The notes: generated by a model not told the origin, from the letters alone. Counted from the stretch's first letter, positions 33,452 through 45,186 are shown. The stretch: DNA of 64,000 bases from Cycas panzhihuaensis (GCA_023213395.1 CM041465.1:238707741-238771740), one strand, 5' to 3'. Numbers and translations: made by a program.

Positions 33452-34571
33452 TGCCAATAAGAGAACATTAGAATTTTCCCTTGTGTTAGCATTACCTTTT
33501 TCCTTCCATCTATGCCTTCTAGATTTGTTGGGCAATCCCCAATGCATCTACTTTTGCTTTTTCCATTATCATTTATGAGGTCTCCCTCCCACTTTGGAAG
33601 AGTCTCTATATTCCTCCATTCCCTTTTTTGACTCTGAATCAGCTATGGATAGATATTTATCAGAATGGGCATACTATACCTACATTTTTTAAACATAACC
33701 ATAAACCTCAACCTATTTCTAGGGTCTCGCCCAAGAGGGTAATGACCCTATCTTCTATCTAGGTGATCAAGAACACTCAGACTTCCACCATTTCCTCACG
33801 TATAATGTGGGTGTGTCATCCTCCATGGAGCATCACCACCTCGACAAGAGTGCCCATGGGGATTGACCTGTAGGTTCCACCTCATATGAGTAAGTGGGAA
33901 CCCCTCCTATAGATGTTGTAGAAGTGTTTCCAAGCTACAAGCACCCAACCACCTCCAAAGTGTCTGGAAAATATTCTTTATAGTATGGCACCTCCTTCTT
34001 CCTCATCTATGCCTCCTAGTTCTTCCCAATCCACACTTATGGCTATGGTAGGGCCACCCCTTGTTGTTCCATCCTCTTTGTATATCCCTCATGCCTAAGG
34101 GGCTATCTAAAGCAAGCTCACACATTAAATTGGGTTGAGCATGCCTCCCCTAAGTTAAGCAACAATTCCCTAACCAACTATGGCTCATGCCCCTCTTAAA
34201 TGACTTAGGGGATCCTCATGTTCCCCATCTTCATGCCATATGGGATCCATCCACGTGCATCCCCAATATTAACCAAAGGATTCTTCACTCTACCTACCCA
34301 TGGGATATACATCCCAACCATGGGGGCATGGAAAGAGAAATCCACTTCTAGTTTATAGGGTGGATTCACTTCACCCATATGGATTTACACCTCCTATAGG
34401 TGGCCCATATGGGTAAAATCCCATCCCACACCCATCTCTTTCATCCTCATGTTCAACCTCATATACGATGCCTTCCCAAGGGAGATCCACCCCTCTCAAG
34501 GCACTTTCTCTCATGTCCCCTCTTAATAAGGGGCATACCCTCAAGGGGGAGTGGGCCCCTCTTACCCACTT
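33452..34571 (+). pseudogene. gag: G1 gag N-terminal region (before the G2 insertion)
   Basis: Non-coding leader followed by the proline-rich N-terminal gag, matching G2 at about 37551-38760. Shared features are TGTTGGGCAxxCCCCAA near 33530, and the GGGGGCATGG stretch near 34321 followed by a CATATGGATTT-type repeat. Stops break every frame. The sequence is cut at 34572-34576 by the target duplication of G2 and resumes at 49561. Confidence 0.65.
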
Positions 34572-34576
34572 ACCTC
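34572..34576. repeat. Target-site duplication ACCTC (left)
   Basis: ACCTC precedes the TG of G2 and recurs at 49556-49560 after its terminal CTCCA. Confidence 0.85.
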
Positions 34577-35212
34577 TGTTTCCTAGCTACCGGGAATGGG
34601 TATGGACAGATCGACTCAGGTAAGCCTAGGTATGCTTCCTTCTTTTTGCCTTTATTGTTTCTTTGGAAAGGTAGATATAAGCTTTGCCTCATTGCATAGT
34701 TGCCTATCACATTCGAGTGATCACCTTGCACCTATTACTTGATCATGCTGCTTGCCATCTTTTCAGCTTATGACAACCTACGTGACCTACCTCTCCATGA
34801 GGCAGGCATCCCCATAGCACTCTACAACCTTCTGCGCCACCTCCATGTCACCTTAAGCCTAACCCAACTCATGTGACCCGCTCGCACCTTGATCTTGCAT
34901 CCTCTCATAGCATTTTTAAGAATCGCAACTCCTGATGTCCTATTTGGTCTAGCCTACATGTCACTTGGACTGTCCCCAGCCACCTAGATAGGAGGGTGAG
35001 CCCCTCTTAGACCTAACACATCTTTATTTAGGGCCCCCAGGACCCCTACCATTGTTATTTTATCATTTTGGTCATGCATCACTGTAAATTTGGTGGTATC
35101 GCAAAGTTTACCATGGTGTAACTATTGCTCTCTATTTCTTTTATCTGCCATGGCAATTCCCGCTCTTTTTGCAGAACTACCATATGGATAAGTTACCAAG
35201 TCAGTCCTACCT

Positions 35213-35252
35213 AAACCCTAATCACTCAATTAGGGTTAGGATGGGTATATAT
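35213..35252 (+). promoter_or_regulatory. G2 LTR core promoter with inverted telo-boxes
   Basis: AAACCCTAA (35213-35221) and TTAGGGTTAGG (35230-35240) form a perfect 8-bp inverted repeat with an 8-base loop, followed within 6 bases by TATATAT (35246-35252). The same arrangement is at 47223-47262 in the 3' LTR. AAACCCTAA is the plant telo-box found in promoters of translation-related genes. That it drives this LTR is inference. Confidence 0.55.
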
Positions 35253-36423
35253 CCCAAAAGGACCTCATTCTACCTCTCTTGGCTCTCCAATAACACTTCC
35301 TACTACTACAATTCTGCTCTCTCCTTCCTCTCTTTTCACAGGTACACCTACAATGCTAGAGTTTCTGCCATTCCAACTTGGGATTCACCTATAGTAGCTC
35401 TGGTACATGGCAGAGGACTCTCCCTCTAGCATCTTTAAATGAGATCTCCATGCTTGCTCCTTAGTTTTCATCAAATAAATTTCTCCTACAACACCACCTT
35501 ATGAGGTACCCTGTGAACCTTATAGGACCTACCTTCATCCACTGTTTATAGGGGTAGATCCACCCTTAACACAACCCAATAGGTACCTCTTACTCTGGTT
35601 TTAGATTTTAGCACATATTTATTCCATTAAAGCTCGCCTAAAAGTATACTATCCTCTCTTTTTTGTGTTTTTGCTGTAAAAGAGAGTGTTTTTTCCCATT
35701 TTTTTGGCTTTGATACCTTGAGATTTCTCTCATTCTCCACTGGTTTCTCCCAAGAAAGATGTAAGAGAGGGTCCACAAGGATTGGGTGAAGGGAGCTAAG
35801 GCAGGATCTATTCCTTTGAGCCTACTCCCCAAGGGAAAACCCCTTCCTATCCTTCCTCTCTAGCACCCATGCTTCTCTTGGCTGAACTAGGAATCTATGA
35901 GACCAAGCCTGCACTGGATATCAATGTACGCAACCCTTGTTATGCTAGTTCTAAGCCTACACGCTCTCCCTTTGGGCTCTCTTTAAGCCCTAAATATCAT
36001 CCAAACTCCATCCTGACCCCTAGTAAGGCCAGTGTGGTGATTTGCTGCCCATAGCATCTTTGCTATATAGGCAACTCATCCACGTCATAACATTCACCCA
36101 TCTTCTTGCTTGTTGCCCATAGGCTGCCATAAAACTACTGTACTTTTATATTCTGAAGCTACATAGAGGTCCATTTGTGAGAGGGTTGGCCATTCTAAGG
36201 CTAACCTCTCTTTCTTGGTTGGCATACATTCTTTTCTTTAAAGGAGAGCAGAGTTGATTTGAGTAGTAGTTTCACTAACTTAAGGTACAAAACTTTAGCA
36301 TTTATTTTGTATCATTGCACATATATTAGCTTGCATCTTGGTAGCCCCTTCTTGGAAGGGAAAACCCTTTGTGATTGCAAGTTTGCAAAAGTGTTTGTGA
36401 AGGGAAAGAATGCACTAATCTAG

Positions 36424-36517
36424 GTAAGTCCTTGCTCTTCTTTCCTCTTTCGTTTTCCACTTTCTTGTATGGTTTTTTGGCTCTCTTTGCTTTCCTGTAT
36501 TGTTTTTTCCTTCACAG
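36424..36517 (+). other. Possible 94-nt intron in G2 LTR transcript
   Basis: TAG|GTAAGT at 36421-36429 is a strong 5' splice site. TTTTTTCCTTCACAG|G ending at 36517 is a strong 3' splice site with a polypyrimidine tract. They lie about 1.2 kb after the TATA box, in the predicted leader. The donor is kept in the 3' LTR (48433), but the acceptor there reads CACACG. Confidence 0.4.
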
Positions 36518-37530
36518 GTGGAAGGTAAGGAAGCCCCCACTCCACTTTTGCTCTAACTATAGCTACACATTGACTGAGGACGAGAAGGCATACGTGGTAT
36601 ACGAGTGAAGATTCCCTATTGGGCACGTCTCTTTCTAGGTATGCATCATCTCCCTTCCTCCACCTCTTTCTTTTTGTGCTTTTATTAGGCATCTGTTTCC
36701 TTTGCATAATAAGTCACATAAAGACAAAAGTGTAACAAACTGATTTCTTTGCATTCATCTTGTATATGTGTGTTGCACGGTTGTTTTTCTTAGGAAAAAG
36801 GACAAATAGGAATTGCACCTCCCCATTTTTCTTACCTAAATCGAAGGTGCCTCTTAGTTGGACATCACCTTAGTATGCATGCTTGAGTGCGCATAAAACA
36901 CTTTCTTTACTTTCTTTTCTTTGTATTTTAATTTTGAAAAGGGAAAGAGAGAGAAGGAGTGTAGTTCTAGATCCCCCCTTTATGGACATACACGGCATCA
37001 CATTTTGGTCGTCTCTTTACCACACTCTACATATCCAACATTCATAAGTCTCGTCACTCTCGACCGAGCTTAATCCCCCTCAGCTTACATAATAGTAAGG
37101 ACCCTCCTTTCACTATTACCTTTTCCCAATTAGATTCACCTTAGGCTAGTTAGCCTAAGGGGAACCTACTCACACTTGTCTCATACCCCTTTCCCTGTTA
37201 CACCTTATCCTACATTCCTTCGTTATAGGAATGTCCCCCTCTTTTGTTAGGTCTCTCCTTCTCCCTTCCAGCCATCCAAGGGTGGGAGGACCACATCCTT
37301 TGGGACTGCCTGAGATAATCTCACGCATATCTTGTCCCTTGAGACCAAAAGCGAAATCTACTCTGAGGAAGTTAGGCACCATTCATGGGTCCTAAACTTG
37401 CGCTTTGGTGAACAGACACCATGTGTGGTGTTCTCTCCCACTTGTAGGACCTTAGCCACATTTTGACATTAGTCGTTGACCATCTTAACCCCTACTAAGT
37501 GTAGTGACCATCCTGCAAATATGACTCTAA

Positions 37531-37550
37531 TGGCGACCATACTGGGGACC
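37531..37550 (+). other. G2 primer-binding site
   Basis: TGGCGACCATACTGGGGACC, one base after the LTR, starting with the TGG that pairs with a tRNA CCA end. This is the best-preserved copy in the window. The tRNA was not identified. Confidence 0.8.
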
Positions 37551-37692
37551 TGCTAGTAGGGAAGCTAGTCTTTATCTCTTCCTGTTGGTGCTACTAACTC
37601 TTAGTAGCTTTCTCCTTTTATATTATTTTTTGTTGGGCAGCCCCCAACGCATGCCTTACATTCCTCTGTCTCTTCTAACGCATTGGTGAATC

Positions 37693-40010
37693 TTGCATGT
37701 GACGCTTCTCATGTTGCCTACGAGGTTTACTCCCATTGTTAGAAGATCCCACATACCATCCCCTTCCATCATTAGATCCCGATCTAACAATGGAAGGATA
37801 TCCTTCGGATTGGGTATACCATGGCTTTGCTTCTGGAGCCTACGAGTTCCCTACATCCTTCCCAGGGTCCACTCAAGAGGGTGATAACCCTATCTACTAC
37901 CTGGGTGATTAATAATACCCGCATGATTCCCATCCCTCCACTCAAGGAGTAGAGGGCACATCTTCTCTTGAGGTTTATCACCCAGGTGGTGATTCTTATG
38001 AGGAGCATCCTCAGGGGTTCGCTTCATTAGAGGTTCCATCTACCTCTTACGATCAGGTAGATACCCCTCCCACTGATATGGTTGAAGCCCTCAATGCATG
38101 CTTTCACGTTGCTTGCCTTCAACCAAGTCCTAAATGGTTTGAAGATGTCTTGCATAGTGAAGCATCTTCTTCATCCACATCTACCCCACCTACAACAAGT
38201 AACCTATTTATCCCACCACATCTATCCCGTCTGATTCCTACATATGCCCTAGGGATGTCCATTGCGCTTTCTACTTCTCTTCATAGTCCCAATTCTTTAG
38301 GGACCTCTCGTGGTATGTATTTCTCCCAGCTTAGGGTTAGCATGCCTCTCCCTAGACAAGTAAATCTGCCACCTCCTAACGTAGTGCACGTATTCCCTAT
38401 TAGACCTAAAGGACCTACTAGTGCCTCTACTGCTAGTCATGTGGGACCCATCTTCACATGCTCCCAAACCCAGTCTAGTGGGCCTTCTCTTTACGTACCT
38501 CTAGGCTATACATCTCAGCCTTGGGGGCATGGTAAAGGAAACCATATTCCTATTTATGGGGTGGGCCCTTTACACCTATATGGAGTTGTACCATCCATGG
38601 CAGTCCATATGGGTATAATCTAATCCCTCACCCCTCATTTCCACTGTCTTGTATAGTACTATACATCATGCCTTTGCAAGGGGGCCTAACTCCTTTTCAA
38701 GGCACCTTCCCTCAAGTCCTTTTTCAACAAGAGGCATTCCCTTAAGGAGGGATGGGCCCTCTACCCCCATCCACTCCTTGTTCTTTACCTTTCTCATCTT
38801 TTGCCGATCTTATAATCCAGGCAAGGGCACGTCCCTTTATGGATTATAGATTGACACCCTTGTCCATTGAGGTGCTAAGGACCAACTTACCACCTCATCC
38901 CCCTGAAGTTCCCAAATTTGATAGGACTTCATCGCAAGATCTAATAGAGCATGTTTATAGTTTCTCTATGGCATGTATAGACTACTGAGCCTATGATCAC
39001 ATCCTAATGAAATTGTTTCCATTATCTCTTTAAGGCGATGCCCTCAAGTGGTTTTATCGCCTACCCGCTCATTCCATCCACTCATTCCAGTAACTCGTGG
39101 ATAAGTTCATCAACTATTTTTACATTACTCATCTATTTGAAACCAAAATGAAGTCTCTCCTCTCGCTTAAACAAGGTCATGATAAAATGAATCGTGATTT
39201 TGCATAGTGATTCCATGACCTCCACCATTCCATCAAGGCTACTTTAGCTGAGGAATTGAAGAGGGACATCTTTGTCAATGCACTTTGCCCAGAAGTCCAT
39301 GTGGAAGTCCTTAAGATGGGGGCAACCACATGTGATTCTGCCATTGCGTAATGCTTGGCACTTGAGGCTATTGAGATCTAGGCTAAACTCAAGAAGCCCC
39401 TAAAGTCCTCACAATGACGTGAAGCACCTGCACCAACCAAAGAAACCAAAACCCAACAATCCACTAGGTCTTCTTCCCACTCAACTGAGAAGATCCTCGA
39501 TCCCCTTACCTCTGCCATATGGTCATTCGAGTGTATGATGAAGGAACTTAAGCTTCAAGCTCCTTTATCACCTACATCTAACAAACCAATCCAACAAGCT
39601 TCCTAAGCTACTCCTCTTAAGGGCGGTAATACCCAGTCCTCTCAAGTGAGGAAACCTAATTCCTCACTTGAGAAGAAGTGGTACTCCATTCATGGAGAAT
39701 GCATCCATGGTGATTTGCATTGTCGGGTTCAACATCCTAATGATGCCTCATAATGTGACCCATCTCCCAAACGGGCCTTAAGGCCCAACCTTGACCAACC
39801 TATCCATAGATATCCATTCCCTAAGCATGGGGAACGGGATCGTAACTCCCAATAAAAGAATAACCAGAACCAAGGAAGGTCTCTAAACTCCCTCCCTTCA
39901 CACGATAAAGGGAAGGGTATGTGAGGTTTGTCTTCCTCTTCATGTTCCCTAGATCGTCATACCCCTTTGTCTTTGCAATCCTAGAATAAGGGAAAGAAGG
40001 TGATCTAGAT
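37693..40010 (+). pseudogene. gag: G2 gag
   Basis: A proline-rich N-terminus is open at 38078-38623 (181 codons), then the gag core at 38752-39420. Core landmarks: LSIEVLRTNLPPHPPEVPKF, then LIEHVYSFSMACIDY, then the ILMKLFP and WFYRLPAHS region, LSLKQGHDKMNRDF and VHVEVLKMGATTCDSAI. Stops replace codons that are Trp, Gln or Arg in G0. A zinc knuckle at about 39679-39730 reads WYSIHGECIHGDLHC, with the first Cys changed to Tyr. The order and content equal G0, so it belongs to the same gag family. Not translatable as one protein. Confidence 0.75.
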
Positions 40011-40199
40011 GCTTGAGGCCATCCCTCTATATGCCTTAACTCAGTCTCAATCTACCAAAGAGGCGACCAATGCCTCTTCATCTATCCTGCATCCTGATCC
40101 TCTTCTAAAAACCTCTCTTCCAGAAGTTCCTTTACTTCCCAAGACTATCCCTATTTGCCTCAGTTGCTACAATTTCAGGAGAGCTCTTCCTTAACCTAC

Positions 40200-40790
40200 A
40201 GTAAAGGGGAAGACCTTTCCTGTTGTCAATGAGCTTCATATCATGGCCGCTGGGATGTCTATTATGGATGTCTTGATAAGTTATCCTGAACAGTGGACAC
40301 TCCTTTTGGAAGCTTTAGGATTGGGTAGCGTGTTCGTTCACACTTTAGGTATTGCCCAAAGTCATGAACATGTCATTTCTTTTGATCCTAAAGACCTTCC
40401 TCCTTCTTGTGAAAGGGAGCACCAGTGGAACTTTCCTTTCACCATTACTATTGATACACCTAATTGCACTTTACAAAGGACCGTTATCGACAATGGTTCT
40501 TCCGTTAATGTCATGCCCTTGCGCGTTATACAAGAGCTTGCCGTTTCTGCCTTGGAACCTGTTCCATGGCGATGCCAAGGCTACGATGGTAGCGAGAAGA
40601 CTCCCTTAGGATCCATTTTGATCCCCCTTACTCTTGAGGACAAGACTATCCTCACTGATATTATAGTCCTCAACATAGACGTCAACTACAATCTCCTTTT
40701 GGGTTCACCATGGCTTGATCAAATGGGAGCCGTGTGTTCGATCTGTTGGAGGCAACTCAAGTTTGTCCACGATGGGTGAATGAGGGTTGT
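40200..40790 (+). CDS. G2 aspartic protease domain, open
   Basis: The best-preserved protease here: 178 open codons at 40243-40779. It begins MAAGMSIMDVLISYPEQ. The active site is VIDNGSSVNVMP (DNGS codons at 40499-40510), the retropepsin D-x-G-[ST] motif with Asn in the second place. It continues with CQGYDGSEKTPLGSI, the LTLEDKTI strand and the flap-to-C-terminal LLLGSPWLDQMGAVCS, equivalent to the LGRPWL signature of plant gypsy proteases. It would cleave the gag-pol polyprotein. In life it would be part of a longer polyprotein rather than starting at this Met. Confidence 0.8.
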
Positions 40791-41942
40791 TTCCTACAAA
40801 CTCCCACCTACTAAACAATCCTGTTAAACCAACCAACCAAGCCATGTTCATGTGAAGGGTAACAAGGGCCCTTCCACCTATGCCTCTGCTTGTTCTATCG
40901 GCATTCTTGATTCGTCTCATTTAGAAGGAGATCCTACATCTTCTTCTTCAAACCTTACCCATTTTGCTCCTATTAGTGTTGGGAGTTATGGGTACCCTGC
41001 CATATTTAGTGACAGTGAGTCTAATTTCAAGGACGAGGACCTTCCTTACCCTATTTCCTTTCTTCACACCAGTAGGAGATACTCTCCTTACTCTAGGTCC
41101 CAACTTAGAACCTCTCTCATTAGAGAGACCAATCACCCCCTTGTATCACATGTTATTGCTCATATTGATCCACTGATCCTCGAGTTTTTCCCTTTATCAT
41201 CCCCTGTGGGTAATGAATCTAGGGAACTTTGTTTCGCCCCTTATAAGGGGCCCCTTCCTGACTCCTCCGTAGAGTCTTTTGGGGATGTTGGGCAGCTTGT
41301 CGATCATCATAGTCCTGTCACTCCCAGTTCCTCTCGTGCCTCATCTATTTGAAGTAAGGTCATCTATGGGGTGGATTACTTCAAGGATGATGAGACTCTA
41401 CTAGAGCATCTAGCGGGCTCCACACCCAACCTTCCTTCTGGTCATTATAGACTTGGCCACTAAAAGGTCTTAGCGATTAGGTCCACCCTTGCTAACCCAA
41501 TCCCATCTCCTATTTTGTCTCCTCCCATTGACCTTGCCCCCCTTCATTTTAAGGAGGGGAATGCCATGTGCATGGGGGTAACCTAGGACATAGTCCTCGC
41601 CCAAGGCAAGGTCATTAAGGTGGGGGTGGAATGTTCTCCTGATGAGGTAAGGAAATACTCCCTTTGTTCCAGGAGTTCTGAGATGTTTTTGCCTGGGACT
41701 ATTTTGACATGAAGGGAATTGACCCCTCCATTGTCACCCATAACCTTATCACAGTCCCTGGCGCTCACCTCGTGTGCTAGAAACAATGCCCACTACAACC
41801 CAAACTCTCAGCCACCATTAAAATAGAAGTTGAGAAACTCCTAGATGCAGGACTTATCACTTCCATCGACTACCCTAAGTGGGTATCTAACATCGTTCCC
41901 ATTGCTAAAAAGAATGGGACCATCTAGATATGCATTGATTTC
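40791..41942 (+). pseudogene. pol: G2 linker and truncated reverse transcriptase start
   Basis: An open linker frame (40852-41352) with FAPISVGSYGYPAIFSD is followed by GNAMCMGVT and KVIKVGVECSPDEV. Then comes the RT N-terminus: KLSATIKIEVEKLLDAGL, the TSIDYPKWVSNIVPIAKKNG stretch and ICIDF. At about 41942 the RT stops abruptly before any catalytic motif and the post-integrase spacer begins. Compared with 55290-57790 in G1, about 2.35 kb is absent, holding the rest of RT, RNase H and integrase. The remnant cannot function. Confidence 0.8.
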
Positions 41943-41963
41943 TGTCCACTCTGAAACGAGCCT

Positions 41964-42030
41964 AAACTACCATCCTAAGTGCATTCCCATCCCTCCTAGC
42001 CATAGGTCATATGGCATCTTGGGGTGGCCT
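41964..42030 (+). other. Post-pol stem-loop, single copy (G2)
   Basis: Sequence homologous to one G0 85-bp unit (shared start GAAACGAGCCTAAACTACCAT). In plus-strand RNA, CCAUCCUAAG (41970-41979) can pair with CUUGGGGUGG (42018-42027), using G.U pairs, plus three more pairs after a bulge. Sequence differs from G0 but pairing is kept. Confidence 0.6.
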
Positions 42031-43339
42031 TCTTGTTCCTTTCAGGTTCTTCCTGTAGAACCCCTTTATTCCCCTTCCTTTGGGTACCTTGTCCTCCTAT
42101 TTGGGCATATCCCCTAATTAGGATGACATGTTGGAATGGCATCACTCTCTTGTCGTTGGCACTTCCTTTGCATATCCTGCTATGCTCCTATGTGGACATG
42201 TATGTCGCCCTATCCCCTAGACTCGTGTGCCTCTATCACCACTACTCATGGTGATCATGTATCCTCTGCTAGGAATATGGCCCTTCATGAAAGGAAGTGC
42301 ACATAGCTCAAATAAATATCATAGCAAAAAATCATACAATAATCAACTCAAAATATCATTAACCATATCCTTGTGCATCTGTGCACCCTCATATACATAC
42401 GTATATAAATAGGTAAACATAAATACACACCATCCATCATATATCATCATACACATCATCATATATCAAATAGGATATCAATCACACCATCTGTATACAT
42501 AAAAGAATCATCATATGTCATATCATACAACTAGTATAGCACATCATCCGTGGGAAGTTGGAATCCTTATAAGGAGGAGTATAATCATGTGGTAATATAT
42601 GGTGACTCCTTAGAGGTCAGCACTTTTCCCTTACCAAATTAAAACTCCTACTCTACTGTTACCCCACCCCTGGGGCGTCATCTCCTAGCCTATGTGATTC
42701 CTTTCCTAGGGACCACATGCCTCCTAAGCTTCGCCTTAGTCTCCGGGAGCTCCCTGCCTTGCTCCCCTTATCTCATGGACTCCTCAGGGTCATCATCGTT
42801 GTGTGGGTATGAGTCCTGCTCTATGATGACATTGATGCCACCTCATCCACTAGTCGATCGTATCATACCTAGATACGATCTTGCTCTCTCTCTACTCCTC
42901 GAAGCCTCTCCTCCATCCCTTGGCAATGCTCCTCCATTACTGCCATCCAGATGTGACTCTCGGCATCCCTTCCTACTCCTCCTTGGGCCTCCAGTTCCTA
43001 TACTCAACCTCGTAGAGCATCCCTCTCAGCCTGGGTCTCATCCAGCTCCACCTATAGGCATCCCGCACGCGCCCCATGCTCTTGGGACTCCGTTATCCAG
43101 ACATCTCTCACCCTCATTAGTGGGGCAAATGCTGTCATGTGGGTACCTACTGATCTAGGCTCATCTCCTGCCTAGATGGGAGGTTACCCCTTCATGTAGG
43201 CTTGGAGGAACATCTCCCAGACCATCGCCTCCACCAACCTCTAGATCTCTGCCATACCTATAAATCCAACATATTACATATCAGTACATGTCCATATATA
43301 TGCTGAACCAAAATCAAACAACATATAAACATCTGGTGA
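42031..43339 (+). other. G2 post-pol spacer
   Basis: Non-coding spacer shared with G1 (57871-59145) and partly with G0 (17560-17835). It contains an AT-rich CATCATATA low-complexity part (about 42420-42510). A plus-strand open frame at 42694-43158 (154 codons) has no recognisable motif and no kept frame in G1. It is probably not a gene, but may hold the 3' UTR of the antisense gene. Confidence 0.5.
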
Positions 43340-45165
43340 TCAAAAGATGATAGGAGAAGGTAGTGTCCCACCTGGTGTAGTCGCCGGCTCCTCGATTTGG
43401 ATGATAGCCTCTACCTTAGGCACTCCACCAGTTGCAGGTAACTCCTTCTCCTCTGGTACCTCCTTGATAACCACCTCAGCTACTGGGGCATCTCTCCTCT
43501 CCTATGTTGGTGCCACTACCTCCCTGGATCTCTTAACTATATGTAGTCTCTGGGCTTGGGTCACTGGGCCTCTGCTCTCCTCCACAACTCCTGAAGGGCC
43601 TGCCTCTCCTCCTGCAGTACTCAATGGACCTGCCTCTCCTCCTGTGGTCCTCGATGGACCTACACCTCCTCTTGCAGCTCTTGATGGGTTAGACCCGTCA
43701 CTGCCATCTCCTCCATCTCTACCGTCTCCTAGGGCACCTCCTGCCCCACCTACCTTGTCATCGCTATCCCACCTCACTGCTCGATATGGATCTGATATGA
43801 AATTTGCCATGGTGAGGAGGTCCAATGATGTGGCCTCAATTGAGCAATGAACATGCGATTGGTCCTCGGTCCCCATGAACTTGGTCTGCCACCTTTGTAC
43901 CATGGGGGCCCACTTTGAAATGAGGTGTGATCCCCCTGTCGGTGCCACCACTCCAAAGCAATAAAAGAACTAGCACTGTAGAAGGGTGTTGTATAATAGG
44001 CCACCCTTCCCTGCCACCTGAATAGCATCTAGCTGGGTGACTAAGTTCACCATTATGAGGGTGGCCCAGTCTAGTCTCTCCCTAGCCTTGCATCTCTATA
44101 TAACATCCATCCATCTGTTGGGGATGTCTTAATAGTTCTATTTCTGGCATATCCATAACAAAATGCATAGCGTGATCAGTATCCTCACATGAGGAACTCC
44201 TCCCTATGTGCTACTTCATTACTAGGTAGTGCCCCTAGTGATGTTGGCCTCACTGTTGCCAGCACTACTAATATCCTCTTGATATCCCCTAGTGTGACTG
44301 TCATGTCTCTTACCTGGGGAAGATGGAATACGTGTCTCTATCTATCCTAGTGTGAGATGATGTCTACCAGGAGCATCTGATCTAATGTATACTGTGGCAT
44401 CCTTGTGACCTTCAACAGGCCATCCCTAGCCAAAGTCTACATGTCCTCGCAAGACATCATCTCTATAAAGCTCAACATCGCCATGCCGGTGTTCTTGCAG
44501 TTGTCCACCATGATCACTACCTACAAAACATCCCAAAATAAGTGAGAGTCTCACTCATACTCACCTCTCTACCCTATGGGCTGTCCCTCATCTCGATTTG
44601 GTCGTGATTTGGGTGCCCTTAGGGCCCCTTTTCTTTTTTTCTTTAAGTTCGCCCTCATACCATGCCAAACTTAGTGGCACTGTGGAGTTTGGCCTGGGTC
44701 CCGCGGCGATCGGGGCCCTGCGGTAAAGATCATGGCACCATGATATTTTCCATGGTGCAAATGTCGCCCCCTCAAAAGGGGGGGTTTGTCACCCAAAAAA
44801 TCCCAAAAATTTGCCTGGGTGAGCCACTCTCTAGCTTACTAAGACTGGGGCTTCCTAATGCCCTAGTCTCACCTTTCTCTGCGTCTAATTTGGACTCTAG
44901 GAGATTGCTTCTTACCTTTAAGAGGCGCAAAACTACACAAAAGATACCAAAAAATAATAAATTTTAAATTACGAGATGGAGTTAGGTTTCAATGATCCAC
45001 TCACCAGATCTAGTCGCGTTGTCGCTATCTCATCGCTCTCATCTCAATGGCTGTCTCCTTGTCTCGATCCAATGGTTGAATCCTCCTTTGCGTGCCTCCA
45101 AAGTCAAGTGGCACTCCGCTGCGTAAGGGAAAGGGCTCTGATTCATTCATGAGCCCGTGAAAATG
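43340..45165 (-). CDS. Antisense plant mobile domain (PMD) gene of G2, one intron
   Basis: Minus-strand gene opposite to the element. Exon 1 runs from about 45165 to 45005. The intron (45004-44521, 484 nt) starts GTGAGT and ends TTTTGTAG. Exon 2 runs from 44520 with MVDNCKNTG at 44511 to a stop at 43340-43342. The PMD signature is HVFHLPQVRDMTVTLGD near 44300 (family form: HTFHLPxGEMTxTLxDV), preceded by LARDGLLKVTRMPQYTLDQ. Further on come SKWAPMVQRW and MANFISDPYRAVRWDSDD, then an acidic Gly/Asp run and GEAGPS repeats. A few stops and a frameshift near 44030 break it. PMD proteins (MAIN/MAIL1 in Arabidopsis) silence transposons; antisense ORFs occur in Tat elements. Its role here is unknown. 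Confidence 0.75.
43567..43688 (-). repeat. 30-bp tandem repeat in the PMD gene tail
   Basis: About four 30-bp units (starts near 43567, 43597, 43627, 43657), in frame on the minus strand, encode GEAGPS-type decapeptides. The same period occurs at 59410-59520 in the G1 copy, with diverged sequence. Confidence 0.75.
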
Positions 45166-45186
45166 AATCCCATTTTCATCGAGTTT

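Larger units (their letters stand above)
34577..37529 (+). mobile_element. G2 5' LTR
   Basis: A 2,953-bp LTR starting TGTTTCCTAGCTACCGGGAA and ending GACTCTA where its partner has CTCCA. It carries a telo-box pair and TATA element (35213-35252) and a splice-like interval (36424-36517). Roughly 10% of positions differ from the 3' LTR by eye, mostly transitions, so this insertion is considerably older than G0. Frames such as 35869-36054 recur in the other LTR but show no domain. Confidence 0.85.

Noticed and set aside
34501-34571. Possible host gene in the balanced-composition region 33.4-34.6 kb
   Set aside because: It aligns with the proline-rich N-terminal gag of G2 and resumes at 49561. 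It is interrupted retrotransposon gag.
35213-35240. Interstitial telomere repeat
   Set aside because: Only one or two CCCTAAA-type units occur on each arm, always in LTRs before a TATA box. It is better read as telo-box promoter elements.
42694-43158. 154-codon plus-strand open frame in the G2 spacer
   Set aside because: No recognisable motif, and the G1 counterpart does not keep the frame. C-rich composition alone opens frames here.
43347-43850. 167-codon plus-strand Pro/Ser-rich frame
   Set aside because: It is the complement of the Gly/Asp and GEAGPS tail of the antisense PMD gene. The minus-strand reading is the one with a conserved domain.
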